From assembly GCA_020438485.1 (NCBI GenBank), contig JAGQUM010000054.1, positions 1 to 34,998 of the forward strand: DNA of 34,998 bases, written 5' to 3'. This DNA is from Thermoleophilia bacterium. GTDB lineage: Bacteria; Actinomycetota; Thermoleophilia; Miltoncostaeales; Miltoncostaeaceae. A program made the position numbers and the translations under genes. Positions 26,303-33,892 of this stretch are shown here, one piece after another. Below the pieces are notes generated by a model, which made no database searches, was not told the DNA's origin, and saw nothing but the letters and a program-made list of their open reading frames with translations. Position 1 is the stretch's first letter. Each line of letters begins with the position of its first letter.

Positions 26303-26375
26303 GGGGCTATAGCTCAGCTGGGAGAGCGCCTGGATCGCACCCAGGAGGTCAGCGGTTCGAATCCGCTTAGCTCCA
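26303..26375 (+). tRNA. tRNA-Ala (anticodon CGC)
   Basis: Full cloverleaf: acceptor GGGGCTA/TAGCTCC including the G3-U70 wobble pair that identifies alanine tRNAs, D-arm GCTCAGCTGGGAGAGC, anticodon stem CCTGG/CCAGG with loop ATCGCAC (CGC, reads GCG), T-arm GGTTCGAATCC, discriminator A. CCA is not encoded. Confidence 0.97.
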
Positions 26376-26379
26376 CTCC

Positions 26380-26407
26380 GTGAACCCCCGCCGGCGCGGG
26401 GGTTCAC
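26380..26407 (+). terminator. terminator of tRNA-Ala
   Basis: Perfect 12-bp stem GTGAACCCCCGC/GCGGGGGTTCAC with a 4-nt loop, starting 5 nt after the tRNA and followed by CCTTTCC. The 26408-26621 stretch after it holds no supported gene. Confidence 0.85.
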
Positions 26408-26621
26408 GCCTTTCCGGGGGTCTCGCGCGTCCCTGCGGCGCGTCGGGTCGATGCCGCAGCCGCGCGGCACCCCGAGTGGTTGGGCGCGTTCGTGCACGAC
26501 ACGTCCAGGCCCCGCGCGCGTGGCGTCGGCCATCGCCCGGCCGAGCCGGACGGCGTCCACGGGGAGGTCACCGGTCGGCGTGCGGTGCCCGAGCGCCTCA
26601 CGCTGACCAACGGCCTGCCAG

Positions 26622-27017
26622 CTACGCGGGCGTGAGGCGGAACACCGGGTGGTCCTTGTCGTCCGGCAGCCGCTCGTACAACGACTTGACGGCCCTGCCG
26701 GCCTTTGCCTTGTAGGCCACCGAGATCGGCCCGCGCTCGGCAACGGGCACCTCGACGGCGGTGTAGTCGCGCTCACGACCGTGCCTGCCCACGCGGCACC
26801 TGCCCGCCGCGCGCAGGTTGCGCACCCACTGTGTTTCCCCGCGCGGGCACACCAGGTAGTCCACGCCCTCGACGGTCACGGGGATGACGGGTACCCGCTG
26901 CACGCCGCCGGAGCGCCGCCGGGTGACCTCCAGCGCCTCCGAGCCGCCCAGGCCGAAGCGCATGGCGATGGGGTTGAACACGTTGCGCACGAACAGGGGC
27001 GGGCGCAGGTACGGCAT
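26622..27017 (-). CDS. deazaflavin (F420)-dependent nitroreductase-family protein
   Basis: 131 residues, the usual size of the DDN-like split-barrel family. The N-terminus (NVFNPIAMRFGLGGSEALEV) and the strands VPVIPVTVEGVDYLVCPRG and ETQWVRNLRAAGRCRV match the cofactor-binding pattern of F420-dependent oxidoreductases, which reduce quinones or nitro compounds. The ATG is preceded by AGGAGGTG, a strong ribosome-binding site. It is divergent from the RNB gene. F420 use is typical of actinomycetes. Confidence 0.85.
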   Translation of the reverse strand: MPYLRPPLFVRNVFNPIAMRFGLGGSEALEVTRRRSGGVQRVPVIPVTVEGVDYLVCPRGETQWVRNLRAAGRCRVGRHGRERDYTAVEVPVAERGPISVAYKAKAGRAVKSLYERLPDDKDHPVFRLTPA

Positions 27018-27118
27018 TCGGGCACCTCCTCGGTTTCTCGCCCCATTCTCGCCCCGGGCGACGCCTCGCGCGCGAATGCTTTACCGACCCGTCACGCTCG
27101 TGAGGTCCGCCCCGCCGC

Positions 27119-27124
27119 TAGCCT
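27119..27124 (+). promoter_or_regulatory. -10 box of the RNB ribonuclease gene (possibly leaderless)
   Basis: TAGCCT ends 9 nt before the ATG at 27134, and no Shine-Dalgarno is present, so the message may start at the ATG. No -35 seen. Confidence 0.4.
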
Positions 27125-27133
27125 GCCGCGCGT

Positions 27134-28522
27134 ATGAGGACGCCACGGATCGCCGGCACCGCCCCCGCCACCCTCGCCCAGGGGTTCGACGCCATCCGGG
27201 CCGAGCTGGAGCTGCCCGGCGTGTTCCCCCCCGACGTCGAGGACGCTGCCGAGCGGGCCGCGGCGGTCCCCGTGCCGCCCGGCCGCGCCGACCGGCGCGA
27301 CCTGCCGTTCATCACCATCGACCCGCCCGGCAGCACGGACCTCGACCAGGCGCTCCACATCGCACCCGACGGTGACGGGTGGGTGTTGTCGTACGCCATC
27401 GCGGACATCGGCCTGTACGCGCCCGCGGGCGGCCCGGTGGACGCCGAGGCCCGCTCACGGGGCGAGACGATCTACCTACCCGACCGGCGCACGCTCCTGT
27501 ACCCGGCGGTGCTGACCGAGGGCGCCGCGAGCCTGCTGCCGGACGTCGACCGACCGTGCGTGCTGTTCACCATCCCGGTCGGCGCCGACGGCGAGATCGG
27601 CGAGGGCCGGGTGGAGCCCGCCCTGATGCGCTCCACCGACAAGCTCGCCTACCAGGACGTGGGACCGCGCACCGTGCCGCACCTGCGGGCGATGGGCGAG
27701 GCCCTCGCGGCCGCAGGCGAGCGGCGAGGTACGACGCGCATCGACCTGCCGGAGGCCACCGTCGCTCCGGACCCCGCCGCCCCGTCGGGGTACCGGCTGG
27801 ACGTACGCGAGCGGCTTCCCTCGGAGGAGTGGAACGAGCAGGTGTCGCTGGCCGCCAATATCGTCGCGGCGCGGAAGCTGGTGGCCGCCCGCACCGGGCT
27901 CTTCCGCGACATGGGCCCCGCCGATCCGGAGCGCATCGCGGGCCTGCGGGCGGCGGCGGTCGCGCTGGGGTTCACGGTGCCGGACGAGGAGGGGCCCGCC
28001 GCGCTGGCGCACGCCCACGCCCCGTCGCCGGAGGCCGCGGCCGAGCTACGCCGGGGTGCGCGGGCGGCGGCGGGCGCCGGCTACGCGCCGTTCGACCCCG
28101 AACGCCCGCCCTTCCACGCGGCGGTGGCGGCCGCGTACTCCCACGCCACGGCGCCGATGCGACGCATGGCCGACCGCCACGTCCTGGACGCGCTGGTCGC
28201 GCTGGACGCCGGGGCGCCGGCCCCCGTCACGGCGTGGGGCGAGCTGGCGAAGGCCATGAACGCTGCCGACTCGCGCGCCGCGCGGGCCGACGCCGCCGCC
28301 CTTGACCTGGTGGAGGCGTTCCTGCTGGCCCCGCGCGTGGGCGCGGAGTTCGACGCGGTGGTGACCGGCGCCACCGAGGACGGCGTGCGGATCCAGCTCC
28401 GCGACCCGCCGGCCCGGGCCGCGATGGGCATGCGGCCCCCCGCCGCCCCGGGCACGGCGCTGCGGGTGCGGCTGACCGCCGCCGACCTCGCGAAACGCCG
28501 CCTGACGTTCGCCCCGGTCTAG
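27134..28522 (+). CDS. short RNB-domain exoribonuclease (RNase II/R family)
   Basis: 462 residues, an RNB catalytic domain without clear cold-shock or S1 domains. The active-site segment is [14 protein letters not shown] (D63, D69, D71), and [15 protein letters not shown] is the later RNB motif with its paired Arg. E. coli RNase II has four Asp here; the last is Gln-72 in this protein. RNB enzymes degrade RNA from the 3' end. The short single-domain form is common in actinobacteria in my recollection. Stop overlaps the opposite-strand transducer gene by 4 nt. Confidence 0.85.
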   Translation: MRTPRIAGTAPATLAQGFDAIRAELELPGVFPPDVEDAAERAAAVPVPPGRADRRDLPFITIDPPGSTDLDQALHIAPDGDGWVLSYAIADIGLYAPAGGPVDAEARSRGETIYLPDRRTLLYPAVLTEGAASLLPDVDRPCVLFTIPVGADGEIGEGRVEPALMRSTDKLAYQDVGPRTVPHLRAMGEALAAAGERRGTTRIDLPEATVAPDPAAPSGYRLDVRERLPSEEWNEQVSLAANIVAARKLVAARTGLFRDMGPADPERIAGLRAAAVALGFTVPDEEGPAALAHAHAPSPEAAAELRRGARAAAGAGYAPFDPERPPFHAAVAAAYSHATAPMRRMADRHVLDALVALDAGAPAPVTAWGELAKAMNAADSRAARADAAALDLVEAFLLAPRVGAEFDAVVTGATEDGVRIQLRDPPARAAMGMRPPAAPGTALRVRLTAADLAKRRLTFAPV

Positions 28523-29760
28523 GCGGAGGCCCGCAGCCGGTCGGCCAGCGACGCGAGCTCCTCGGCCAGCGACGCCACGACGTTGCTGGACGCGGCGCCC
28601 TCCTGCGACGCCGCGGCCATCTCCTGGCCGGCCCGTGCGATCTGTTCGATGCCGGTGGTGCTGGCCTGGACGGCGTCGCGGATGCTGGTGAAGCTCACGG
28701 CCACCGCCTCGGTGCTCTGGGCCAGGGCGCTCACGCGCTCACCGGTCTCGCCCGCCGCCACGCGCACGTCGTCCACGTGGCCCCGGCTGTCACGCACCTT
28801 CTGGTCGACGTCGCCCAGCGAGTGCTGCGTGTTCTCGGCGAGTCGGCGCACCTCGTCGGCGACGACCGCGAAGCCGCGGCCCGCCTCGCCGGCGCGCGCG
28901 GCCTCGATCGCCGCGTTCAGCGCGAGCAGGTTGGTCTGGTCGGAGATGCCGCGGATGAGGTCCACGATGCGCGCGATCTCCTCGGAACCGCGCTCCAGGC
29001 CCACGGTGGCGTCGCCGACGCGCACCACCCCGCCCCGGGTCTCCTCGGTCATCGCGACCGCCTGGCGCACCGTGTCGGCGCCGGAACCCGCGGCCTCGTC
29101 GGCGATGGACACCTGCTGGCCGACGGACTCGATCTCGGCGCTCAGGTCGATCGCGGCTCGCCCGATGCCTTCCGCCTGCGCCCGCGCGGCCTGCGCGGCC
29201 TCGGCCAGCTCACGCGACAGCCGCGCCGTCTCGGCCTGTACCTCGGCCTCCCGCTCGCGGATCTCGGCGAGTTCCTGCCGGATGCTGGACTCCTGCGCGT
29301 CGAACTGGGCGTTCAGGACCACGGTGCTGTCGAGCTGCACGGCCTTCTGAAACGCGACGAGCGCGGCGACGTCCGGGGTGCCGCGGACGATCAGCCGGTC
29401 GATGGCCGTCTCCAGGTACGACTGGTACGCCAGGAGGTGGTACTCCGGCGGGAAGCCCATCTTCACGTACGCCTTGCCCAGGCGCTCGCGGCGGTGCAGC
29501 ACCTTCTCGCCGAACTCGCCCGTCGCGAGGTCGGTGAAGTGCCGGCGTACGGCCTCGCCCCGCGCCGCGGCGTCCGTGGTGCGCTCGAGGGCGCTGCGCT
29601 GGGCGGGCGCACGCTCCAGGCGCGCCTCGAACTGCGCCACCAGGTCGTCGAGCCCCGCCAGCAGGCGCTCGCCGGCGGCGGCAAGGGCGGCGCGGTCCGC
29701 CGCCGTGAGGTCCAGGAACTGCGTGCGCTGCTCGATAGAGAGCCGGACGTCGTCAACCAT
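28519..29760 (-). CDS. soluble globin-coupled chemotaxis transducer (HemAT-like)
   Basis: 413 residues, no membrane helix. The N-terminal ~155 residues are a protoglobin-type sensor ([37 protein letters not shown], then [19 protein letters not shown]). A coiled linker (155-200) leads to a chemotaxis signalling domain with the conserved hairpin tip [18 protein letters not shown] and [15 protein letters not shown]. In HemAT-type sensors the segment after the E helix reads roughly I-G-x-x-H; here Tyr-98 takes the place of the proximal His. It may bind haem differently or not at all. Start ATG at 29758-29760 has a weak GGGGA; the longer frame to 29898 is basic and unlikely. It is divergent from the ETF-QO gene. 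No che genes are in the window. Confidence 0.87.
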   Translation of the reverse strand: MVDDVRLSIEQRTQFLDLTAADRAALAAAGERLLAGLDDLVAQFEARLERAPAQRSALERTTDAAARGEAVRRHFTDLATGEFGEKVLHRRERLGKAYVKMGFPPEYHLLAYQSYLETAIDRLIVRGTPDVAALVAFQKAVQLDSTVVLNAQFDAQESSIRQELAEIREREAEVQAETARLSRELAEAAQAARAQAEGIGRAAIDLSAEIESVGQQVSIADEAAGSGADTVRQAVAMTEETRGGVVRVGDATVGLERGSEEIARIVDLIRGISDQTNLLALNAAIEAARAGEAGRGFAVVADEVRRLAENTQHSLGDVDQKVRDSRGHVDDVRVAAGETGERVSALAQSTEAVAVSFTSIRDAVQASTTGIEQIARAGQEMAAASQEGAASSNVVASLAEELASLADRLRASA

Positions 29761-29883
29761 GGGGTTCCCCGGGGGTCGTTGGTGCCGCCCGTTTCGGCAG
29801 GATGGGCCCGGACTTGAGCGCCGCGACGGCGCGCATGGCGAAAACCGGGTCTCGTGTCCCGCCCGCGCGCTATTCGGGCGGGC

Positions 29884-29889
29884 TACACT
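29884..29889 (+). promoter_or_regulatory. -10 box of the ETF-QO gene
   Basis: TACACT, 57 nt before the ATG; no clear -35. The ATG has AGG 4 nt upstream. Confidence 0.45.
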
Positions 29890-29946
29890 GGCCAGCAACC
29901 CGTAGGGGGCACGCCGCGTGCCCGTCCCGCGACCTCACGAGGCCCC

Positions 29947-31635
29947 ATGAGCATCACGCCTGCCGACTATCCGCCGCTCTTCGAGACCGCGTCCCACATC
30001 GCCCTGCCGACGGCGGGCGAGGACGAGCGCATCGAGGTCGGCGTCCTCATCGTGGGCGGCGGCCCCGCGGGCCTCGCCACCGCGATCCGCCTCGGGCAGC
30101 TGCTGGAAGGCGACCCCGAGCTGGCCGAGAGCCTCGGCGAGGTACCGATCGCGCTGGCCGAGAAGGGCAAGACCACCGGCTCGCACCTGCTCTCGGGTGC
30201 CGTGATGAAGCCCCAGCCCATCAAGGACCTGTTCCCCGACCTCGACCCGTCGGAGATCCCGCACTACTGGGAGGTTTCCAAGGAGGCGGTGTACTTCCTC
30301 ACCCGCAGCGCGAAGCTGCGCGTGCCGCCCCCACCGCAGATGAAGAACCACCACAACTGGGTGGTGTCGGTGTCGCAGCTGGCGCGCTGGATGAGCGAGA
30401 AGGCCGAGGAGGCGGGTGTCTACCTGCTGCCCGAGACCGACTGCCAGAAGGTGCTCATCGATCAGGGCACCGTCAAGGGCGTGGTCACCGGCGACAAGGG
30501 GCGCGGCCGGGAGGGCGAGGAGCTGGGCACGTTCGAGCCCGGCATGGAGCTGCACGCCCAGGTGACGGTGCTGGCCGAGGGCACGCCGGGCCACCTCACG
30601 GGCGTCCTGCGCCGCCACTACGAGCTCAACCAGGACTCCGTGCAGACGTGGGAGCTGGGCGTCAAGGAGGTGTGGGAGGTCGAGAAGCCGCTCGACGTCC
30701 TCATCCACACCACCGGCTTCCCGCTGCGTCTGGGCAAGAAGTACCGTGAGTATGGCGGGTCGTGGCTCTACCCCATGGGCGACAACATGGTGTCCCTCGG
30801 CTTCGTGACCGGGCTCGACTACGCGGACGCGACGCTGTCGGTGCACGACCTGCTGCAGGAGTTCAAGACGCACCCCCTCATCCGCGGCATCCTCGAGGGC
30901 GGCAAGCGCGTGGCGTGGGGCGCCAAGACCATTCCCGGCAGCGGCCTGTACGGGCTGCCCAGTCGCCTGCACGTTCCGGGCGCCGTGTTCGTCGGCGACT
31001 CCGCCGGCTTCGTGGACATGGCCGCGCTGAAGGGCGTGAACTACGCCATCCGGTCGGGCATGCTGGCTGCCGAGGCCATCTTCGAGTCCCTCAAGGCCGG
31101 CACCGCACGCGAGGCGACGGGCCTGTGGGGCTACGACAAGCGCATCAAGGACTCGGAGGTCTGGAAGGACCTCTGGAAGGTGCGCAACATCCGGCCGGGC
31201 TTCCAGCGCGGGTTCCTGATCGGCGGCGCGATCCACGGCATGGCGACGGCCTCGATGGGCCACCTGCCGAAGAAGATCACCCCTGTCGCCGACGCGAAGG
31301 AGCCCATGTTCCTGGGCGACAAGGCGTACCCGAAGCCCGACGGCAAGCTCATCTTCGACAAGCTCTCGAGCGTGTTCGCCAGCGGCAACAAGACCCGCGA
31401 CGACCAGCCCAGCCACATCCGGGTGCGCACGGAGGTGCCGCGCACGCTGGGCGTCGCGTGGGAGTACATGTGCCCGGCCAAGGTGTACGAGGTGGACGAG
31501 GACGCGTCCTCCGACGGCACGGTCACCGTGCGGGTGAACCCGTCGAACTGCGTGCAGTGCGGCGCCATCACCGCCAAGGGCGGTCGCCTGACCCCGCCGG
31601 AGGGCGGCTCGGGTCCCGAGTACACGCTCACGTAA
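29947..31635 (+). CDS. electron transfer flavoprotein-quinone oxidoreductase
   Basis: 562 residues. Passes electrons from reduced ETF (fatty-acid and amino-acid oxidation) to membrane quinone. FAD-binding VLIVGGGPAGLATAIRL (33-49), TGSHLLSGAVM, the GDSAGFVDMAALKGVNYAI segment, and the C-terminal cluster domain with C509 (YMCPAKVYEV) and C535-x2-C538 (NCVQC). The usual C-x2-C-x2-C has Ile-541 in place of the third Cys, so only three of four cluster ligands remain. The ending PPEGGSGPEYTLT is typical. Start ATG 29947 chosen by family N-terminus and spacing from AGG. ETF subunit genes are not in this window. Confidence 0.92.
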   Translation: MSITPADYPPLFETASHIALPTAGEDERIEVGVLIVGGGPAGLATAIRLGQLLEGDPELAESLGEVPIALAEKGKTTGSHLLSGAVMKPQPIKDLFPDLDPSEIPHYWEVSKEAVYFLTRSAKLRVPPPPQMKNHHNWVVSVSQLARWMSEKAEEAGVYLLPETDCQKVLIDQGTVKGVVTGDKGRGREGEELGTFEPGMELHAQVTVLAEGTPGHLTGVLRRHYELNQDSVQTWELGVKEVWEVEKPLDVLIHTTGFPLRLGKKYREYGGSWLYPMGDNMVSLGFVTGLDYADATLSVHDLLQEFKTHPLIRGILEGGKRVAWGAKTIPGSGLYGLPSRLHVPGAVFVGDSAGFVDMAALKGVNYAIRSGMLAAEAIFESLKAGTAREATGLWGYDKRIKDSEVWKDLWKVRNIRPGFQRGFLIGGAIHGMATASMGHLPKKITPVADAKEPMFLGDKAYPKPDGKLIFDKLSSVFASGNKTRDDQPSHIRVRTEVPRTLGVAWEYMCPAKVYEVDEDASSDGTVTVRVNPSNCVQCGAITAKGGRLTPPEGGSGPEYTLT

Positions 31636-31687
31636 CGAACGAGCGCGGGCGCGGTCCCACGCAGCGTGAAGAAGTGTCACGCCACGG

Positions 31688-31717
31688 GCCGCGGGGCTTC
31701 GGACGAAGCCCCGCGGC
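31688..31717. terminator. perfect 13-bp hairpin between ETF-QO and diguanylate cyclase genes
   Basis: GCCGCGGGGCTTC (31688-31700) pairs perfectly with GAAGCCCCGCGGC (31705-31717) around a GGAC loop. It lies 53 nt after the ETF-QO stop and 15 nt before the next start. No T-run follows. It is either a terminator or a structure at the start of the next message. Confidence 0.6.
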
Positions 31718-31732
31718 ACCGATGATGATGTG

Positions 31733-32734
31733 ATGGCCATCGTCCGGAAGCTCCTCGCGGTACCCGAGCACGCCCACACCGCCGCGCGGGCGGCGGGGGC
31801 GTTCCTGCTGGCGGGCGCCGGCTTCCTGACGCTGTTCAGCGTCGTGTTCAGCGACTTCGACTCGGATCGTCCCCTGCTGATGGCCGGGGTCGTCACACTG
31901 CTGTCGGCGCTCGGCGCGCGTGCCCTGTGGCTGCCCCGCACGGTGACATCCACCGAGATGGCCCTTGCCCCGGCCTCCATCGCGGGCGTCGTCGCGTTCC
32001 AGAACTACGCGACGCACGACGCGTCCGCCGGGGCCCAGTTGTTCCTGCTGTGGCCGGTGGTGTACGCCGCGCTCTTCCTCAACCCGGTGCAGACCCTCGC
32101 CGCCCTCGCGGCCACCGTAACCTTCAACGCCCTCGCGCTGGCGAACATCCCCACCGGCGACGGCTGGGTCATCGACAGCGCCAGCATGGCCATCGCGTTC
32201 AGCATGGCGTGCGCGGTCATCCACCACCTGCGGCGCACCAACGCCGCCATCATGCGCAACGTCGAGAGGCTCGCCCACGAGGACCAGCTCACAGGGCTGG
32301 CCAACCGCCGCGCGTTCGCGGTGGCGCTGGAGCAGGCCTGCGCCCGCGGCGACCGTTCCGGGGAACCGCTGTCGGTGCTGAGCGTCGACGTCGACCACTT
32401 CAAACAGGTCAACGACACCCGCGGCCACGAGGGGGGCGACGCCGTCCTCCAGGGAATCGCCGCCGCCCTGCGGGCCGGCGTCCGCCGGGGCGACACTGTC
32501 GCCCGCCTCGGCGGCGACGAGTTCGTCGTACTGATGCCGGCGTGCACGCCCTCGGATGCGATGACGGTGGCCGAGGGCGTGCGCACGCGCGTCGCCCGCG
32601 AGGTGACCGGCGTGACGGTCAGCATCGGGATCGGCAGCGCGACGTGCGGCGGAGACCCCGGCGTCGTGATGCGCGCGAGCGACGCGGCCCTCTACCGGGC
32701 GAAGAGCGCCGGACGCGACGGGGTCGCCGCGTAA
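31733..32734 (+). CDS. membrane-bound diguanylate cyclase (GGDEF)
   Basis: 333 residues. About six membrane helices in the first 165 residues (for example 22-39, 48-66, 101-117, 119-138, 147-164), then a GGDEF domain: DQLTGLANRRAF, DVDHFKQVND, the inhibitory RRGD at 251-254 and GGDEF at 260-264, five residues apart as in product-inhibited enzymes. It makes c-di-GMP. The sensor part is of the small-helix MASE kind, signal unknown. The ATG at 31733 has no Shine-Dalgarno; a GTG at 31730 is alternative. The stop is 7 nt from that of the convergent gene. Confidence 0.9.
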   Translation: MAIVRKLLAVPEHAHTAARAAGAFLLAGAGFLTLFSVVFSDFDSDRPLLMAGVVTLLSALGARALWLPRTVTSTEMALAPASIAGVVAFQNYATHDASAGAQLFLLWPVVYAALFLNPVQTLAALAATVTFNALALANIPTGDGWVIDSASMAIAFSMACAVIHHLRRTNAAIMRNVERLAHEDQLTGLANRRAFAVALEQACARGDRSGEPLSVLSVDVDHFKQVNDTRGHEGGDAVLQGIAAALRAGVRRGDTVARLGGDEFVVLMPACTPSDAMTVAEGVRTRVAREVTGVTVSIGIGSATCGGDPGVVMRASDAALYRAKSAGRDGVAA

Positions 32735-32741
32735 CCGGCGC

Positions 32742-33284
32742 TCAGCTTTCGTGGCGGGCGATCATCGACACGTAGTGGTCGGCCGAGCGGGCGATGCCGG
32801 CGCGCTCGGCCTCGGTGGTGGCACGTCGCACCCGCCCGGGGACGCCCACGACCAGGGAGCCGGGCGGGACGCGCGTGCCCTCCGCCACCACGGCGCCGGC
32901 GGCGACGATGCTGCCCGCGCCCACGTGGACGTGGTTCATGAGGATGGCGCCCATCCCCACCAGGCACCCGTCCTCCACGGTGCACCCATGGACGATCGCG
33001 CGGTGGCCGATGGTCACCCCCGCCCCCACGCGGCACGGCACGCCCGCGTCGGCGTGGAGCACCGCCCCATCCTGCACGTTGGAGCGGTCGCCGACGCTGA
33101 TCGTCTCCGTGTCGCCCCGGATCACCGCCGTGGGCCACACCGACACGTCGCGTCCCAGCACGACGCGGCCGATGACCACCGCGGTCTCGTCCACGCGAGA
33201 GCCCTCCCCGCGGGCCGGCGCGTCCCCCGCCAGCGCGCGGATCACGGGGCGCTCGGCGCCCGGGTTGGGCGGGTCATTCGGCAC
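32742..33284 (-). CDS. gamma-carbonic anhydrase-family hexapeptide protein
   Basis: 180 residues of left-handed beta-helix (VGDRSNVQDGAVLHADAG, then VGAGVTIGHRAIVHG). The three metal-binding His of gamma-carbonic anhydrases are present: one in VLHAD and two in TIGHRAIVHG. The family hydrates CO2 or acts in related roles; many members are inactive or act as acetyltransferases. GTG at 33284 is used; a GTG at 33245 (VIRAL) is also possible. No clear ribosome-binding site for either. It is divergent from the cytochrome gene. Confidence 0.87.
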   Translation of the reverse strand: MPNDPPNPGAERPVIRALAGDAPARGEGSRVDETAVVIGRVVLGRDVSVWPTAVIRGDTETISVGDRSNVQDGAVLHADAGVPCRVGAGVTIGHRAIVHGCTVEDGCLVGMGAILMNHVHVGAGSIVAAGAVVAEGTRVPPGSLVVGVPGRVRRATTEAERAGIARSADHYVSMIARHES

Positions 33285-33345
33285 GACTGCTCGGGCATGA
33301 CACCCATATTGCCTTCACCCGCTCGCGACCGCCGGATTCTGTGGG

Positions 33346-33351
33346 TAGGAT
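33346..33351 (+). promoter_or_regulatory. -10 box of the cytochrome c gene
   Basis: TAGGAT, the same hexamer as in the tRNA-Ala promoter, 37 nt before the ATG. GAGGAG (33375-33380) lies 8 nt before the ATG. Confidence 0.5.
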
Positions 33352-33388
33352 GCCTGCACCTGTCCGCGGTACCCGAGGAGTAATCGGA

Positions 33389-33859
33389 ATGCGCAAGACC
33401 AAGAAGACGGCGGCACTCCTGGCCATCATGGCTATCGCCGGCACGGGCGCCCTTGCGGGTTGCAACGACTCGAAGGGTGCCGACGCGTCGACCCCGGCCG
33501 GGTCGGAGACGATGGCCAACACGGCCGTCCAGACCGACCAGGACGGCAAGACCAGCACGGCGTCGGTCGACACGACGGCCGCCCCGGCCGGCACCGACAC
33601 GGCGGCCAGCACCGACGCCGGCGCCTCGGGCGGCGACGCCGCGGCTGGCAAGACCCTGTTCGAGGGCACGTGCCAGGGCTGCCACCCCAACGGCGGCAAC
33701 GACGCCGGCGTGGGCCCGAAGCTGGCCGGCGTGGCCGGCCTCGACGCCGCCCTCGTGAAGGACCGCATCGTCAACGGCAAGGGCGCGATGCCCCCCGGCC
33801 TGGTGACCGACCCCACCGACGAGGCCAACGTCATCGCGTACGTGATGAGCCTGCAGTAG
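33389..33859 (+). CDS. lipoprotein c-type cytochrome
   Basis: 156 residues. A Lys-rich start, hydrophobic stretch and lipobox ALAGC (C25 would be the lipidated Cys) anchor it on the outside of the membrane. A 60-residue Thr/Ala/Asp linker, low in complexity, leads to a class I cytochrome c: haem motif CQGCH, and Met in GAMPPG as the other axial ligand, then VIAYVMSLQ as the final helix. It carries electrons outside the cytoplasmic membrane, probably to or from a respiratory complex. The start at 33389 is fixed by GAGGAG 8 nt upstream and by the signal sequence. Confidence 0.93.
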   Translation: MRKTKKTAALLAIMAIAGTGALAGCNDSKGADASTPAGSETMANTAVQTDQDGKTSTASVDTTAAPAGTDTAASTDAGASGGDAAAGKTLFEGTCQGCHPNGGNDAGVGPKLAGVAGLDAALVKDRIVNGKGAMPPGLVTDPTDEANVIAYVMSLQ

Positions 33860-33892
33860 GCCGTCTCGCCCACGCTTCACCCCCACGGTGAG

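Noticed and set aside
26408-26621. minus-strand frame ending SCTNAPNHSGC.. between tRNA-Ala and the deazaflavin gene
   Set aside because: No start with a ribosome-binding site, competing frame equally good, and it runs into the tRNA terminator.
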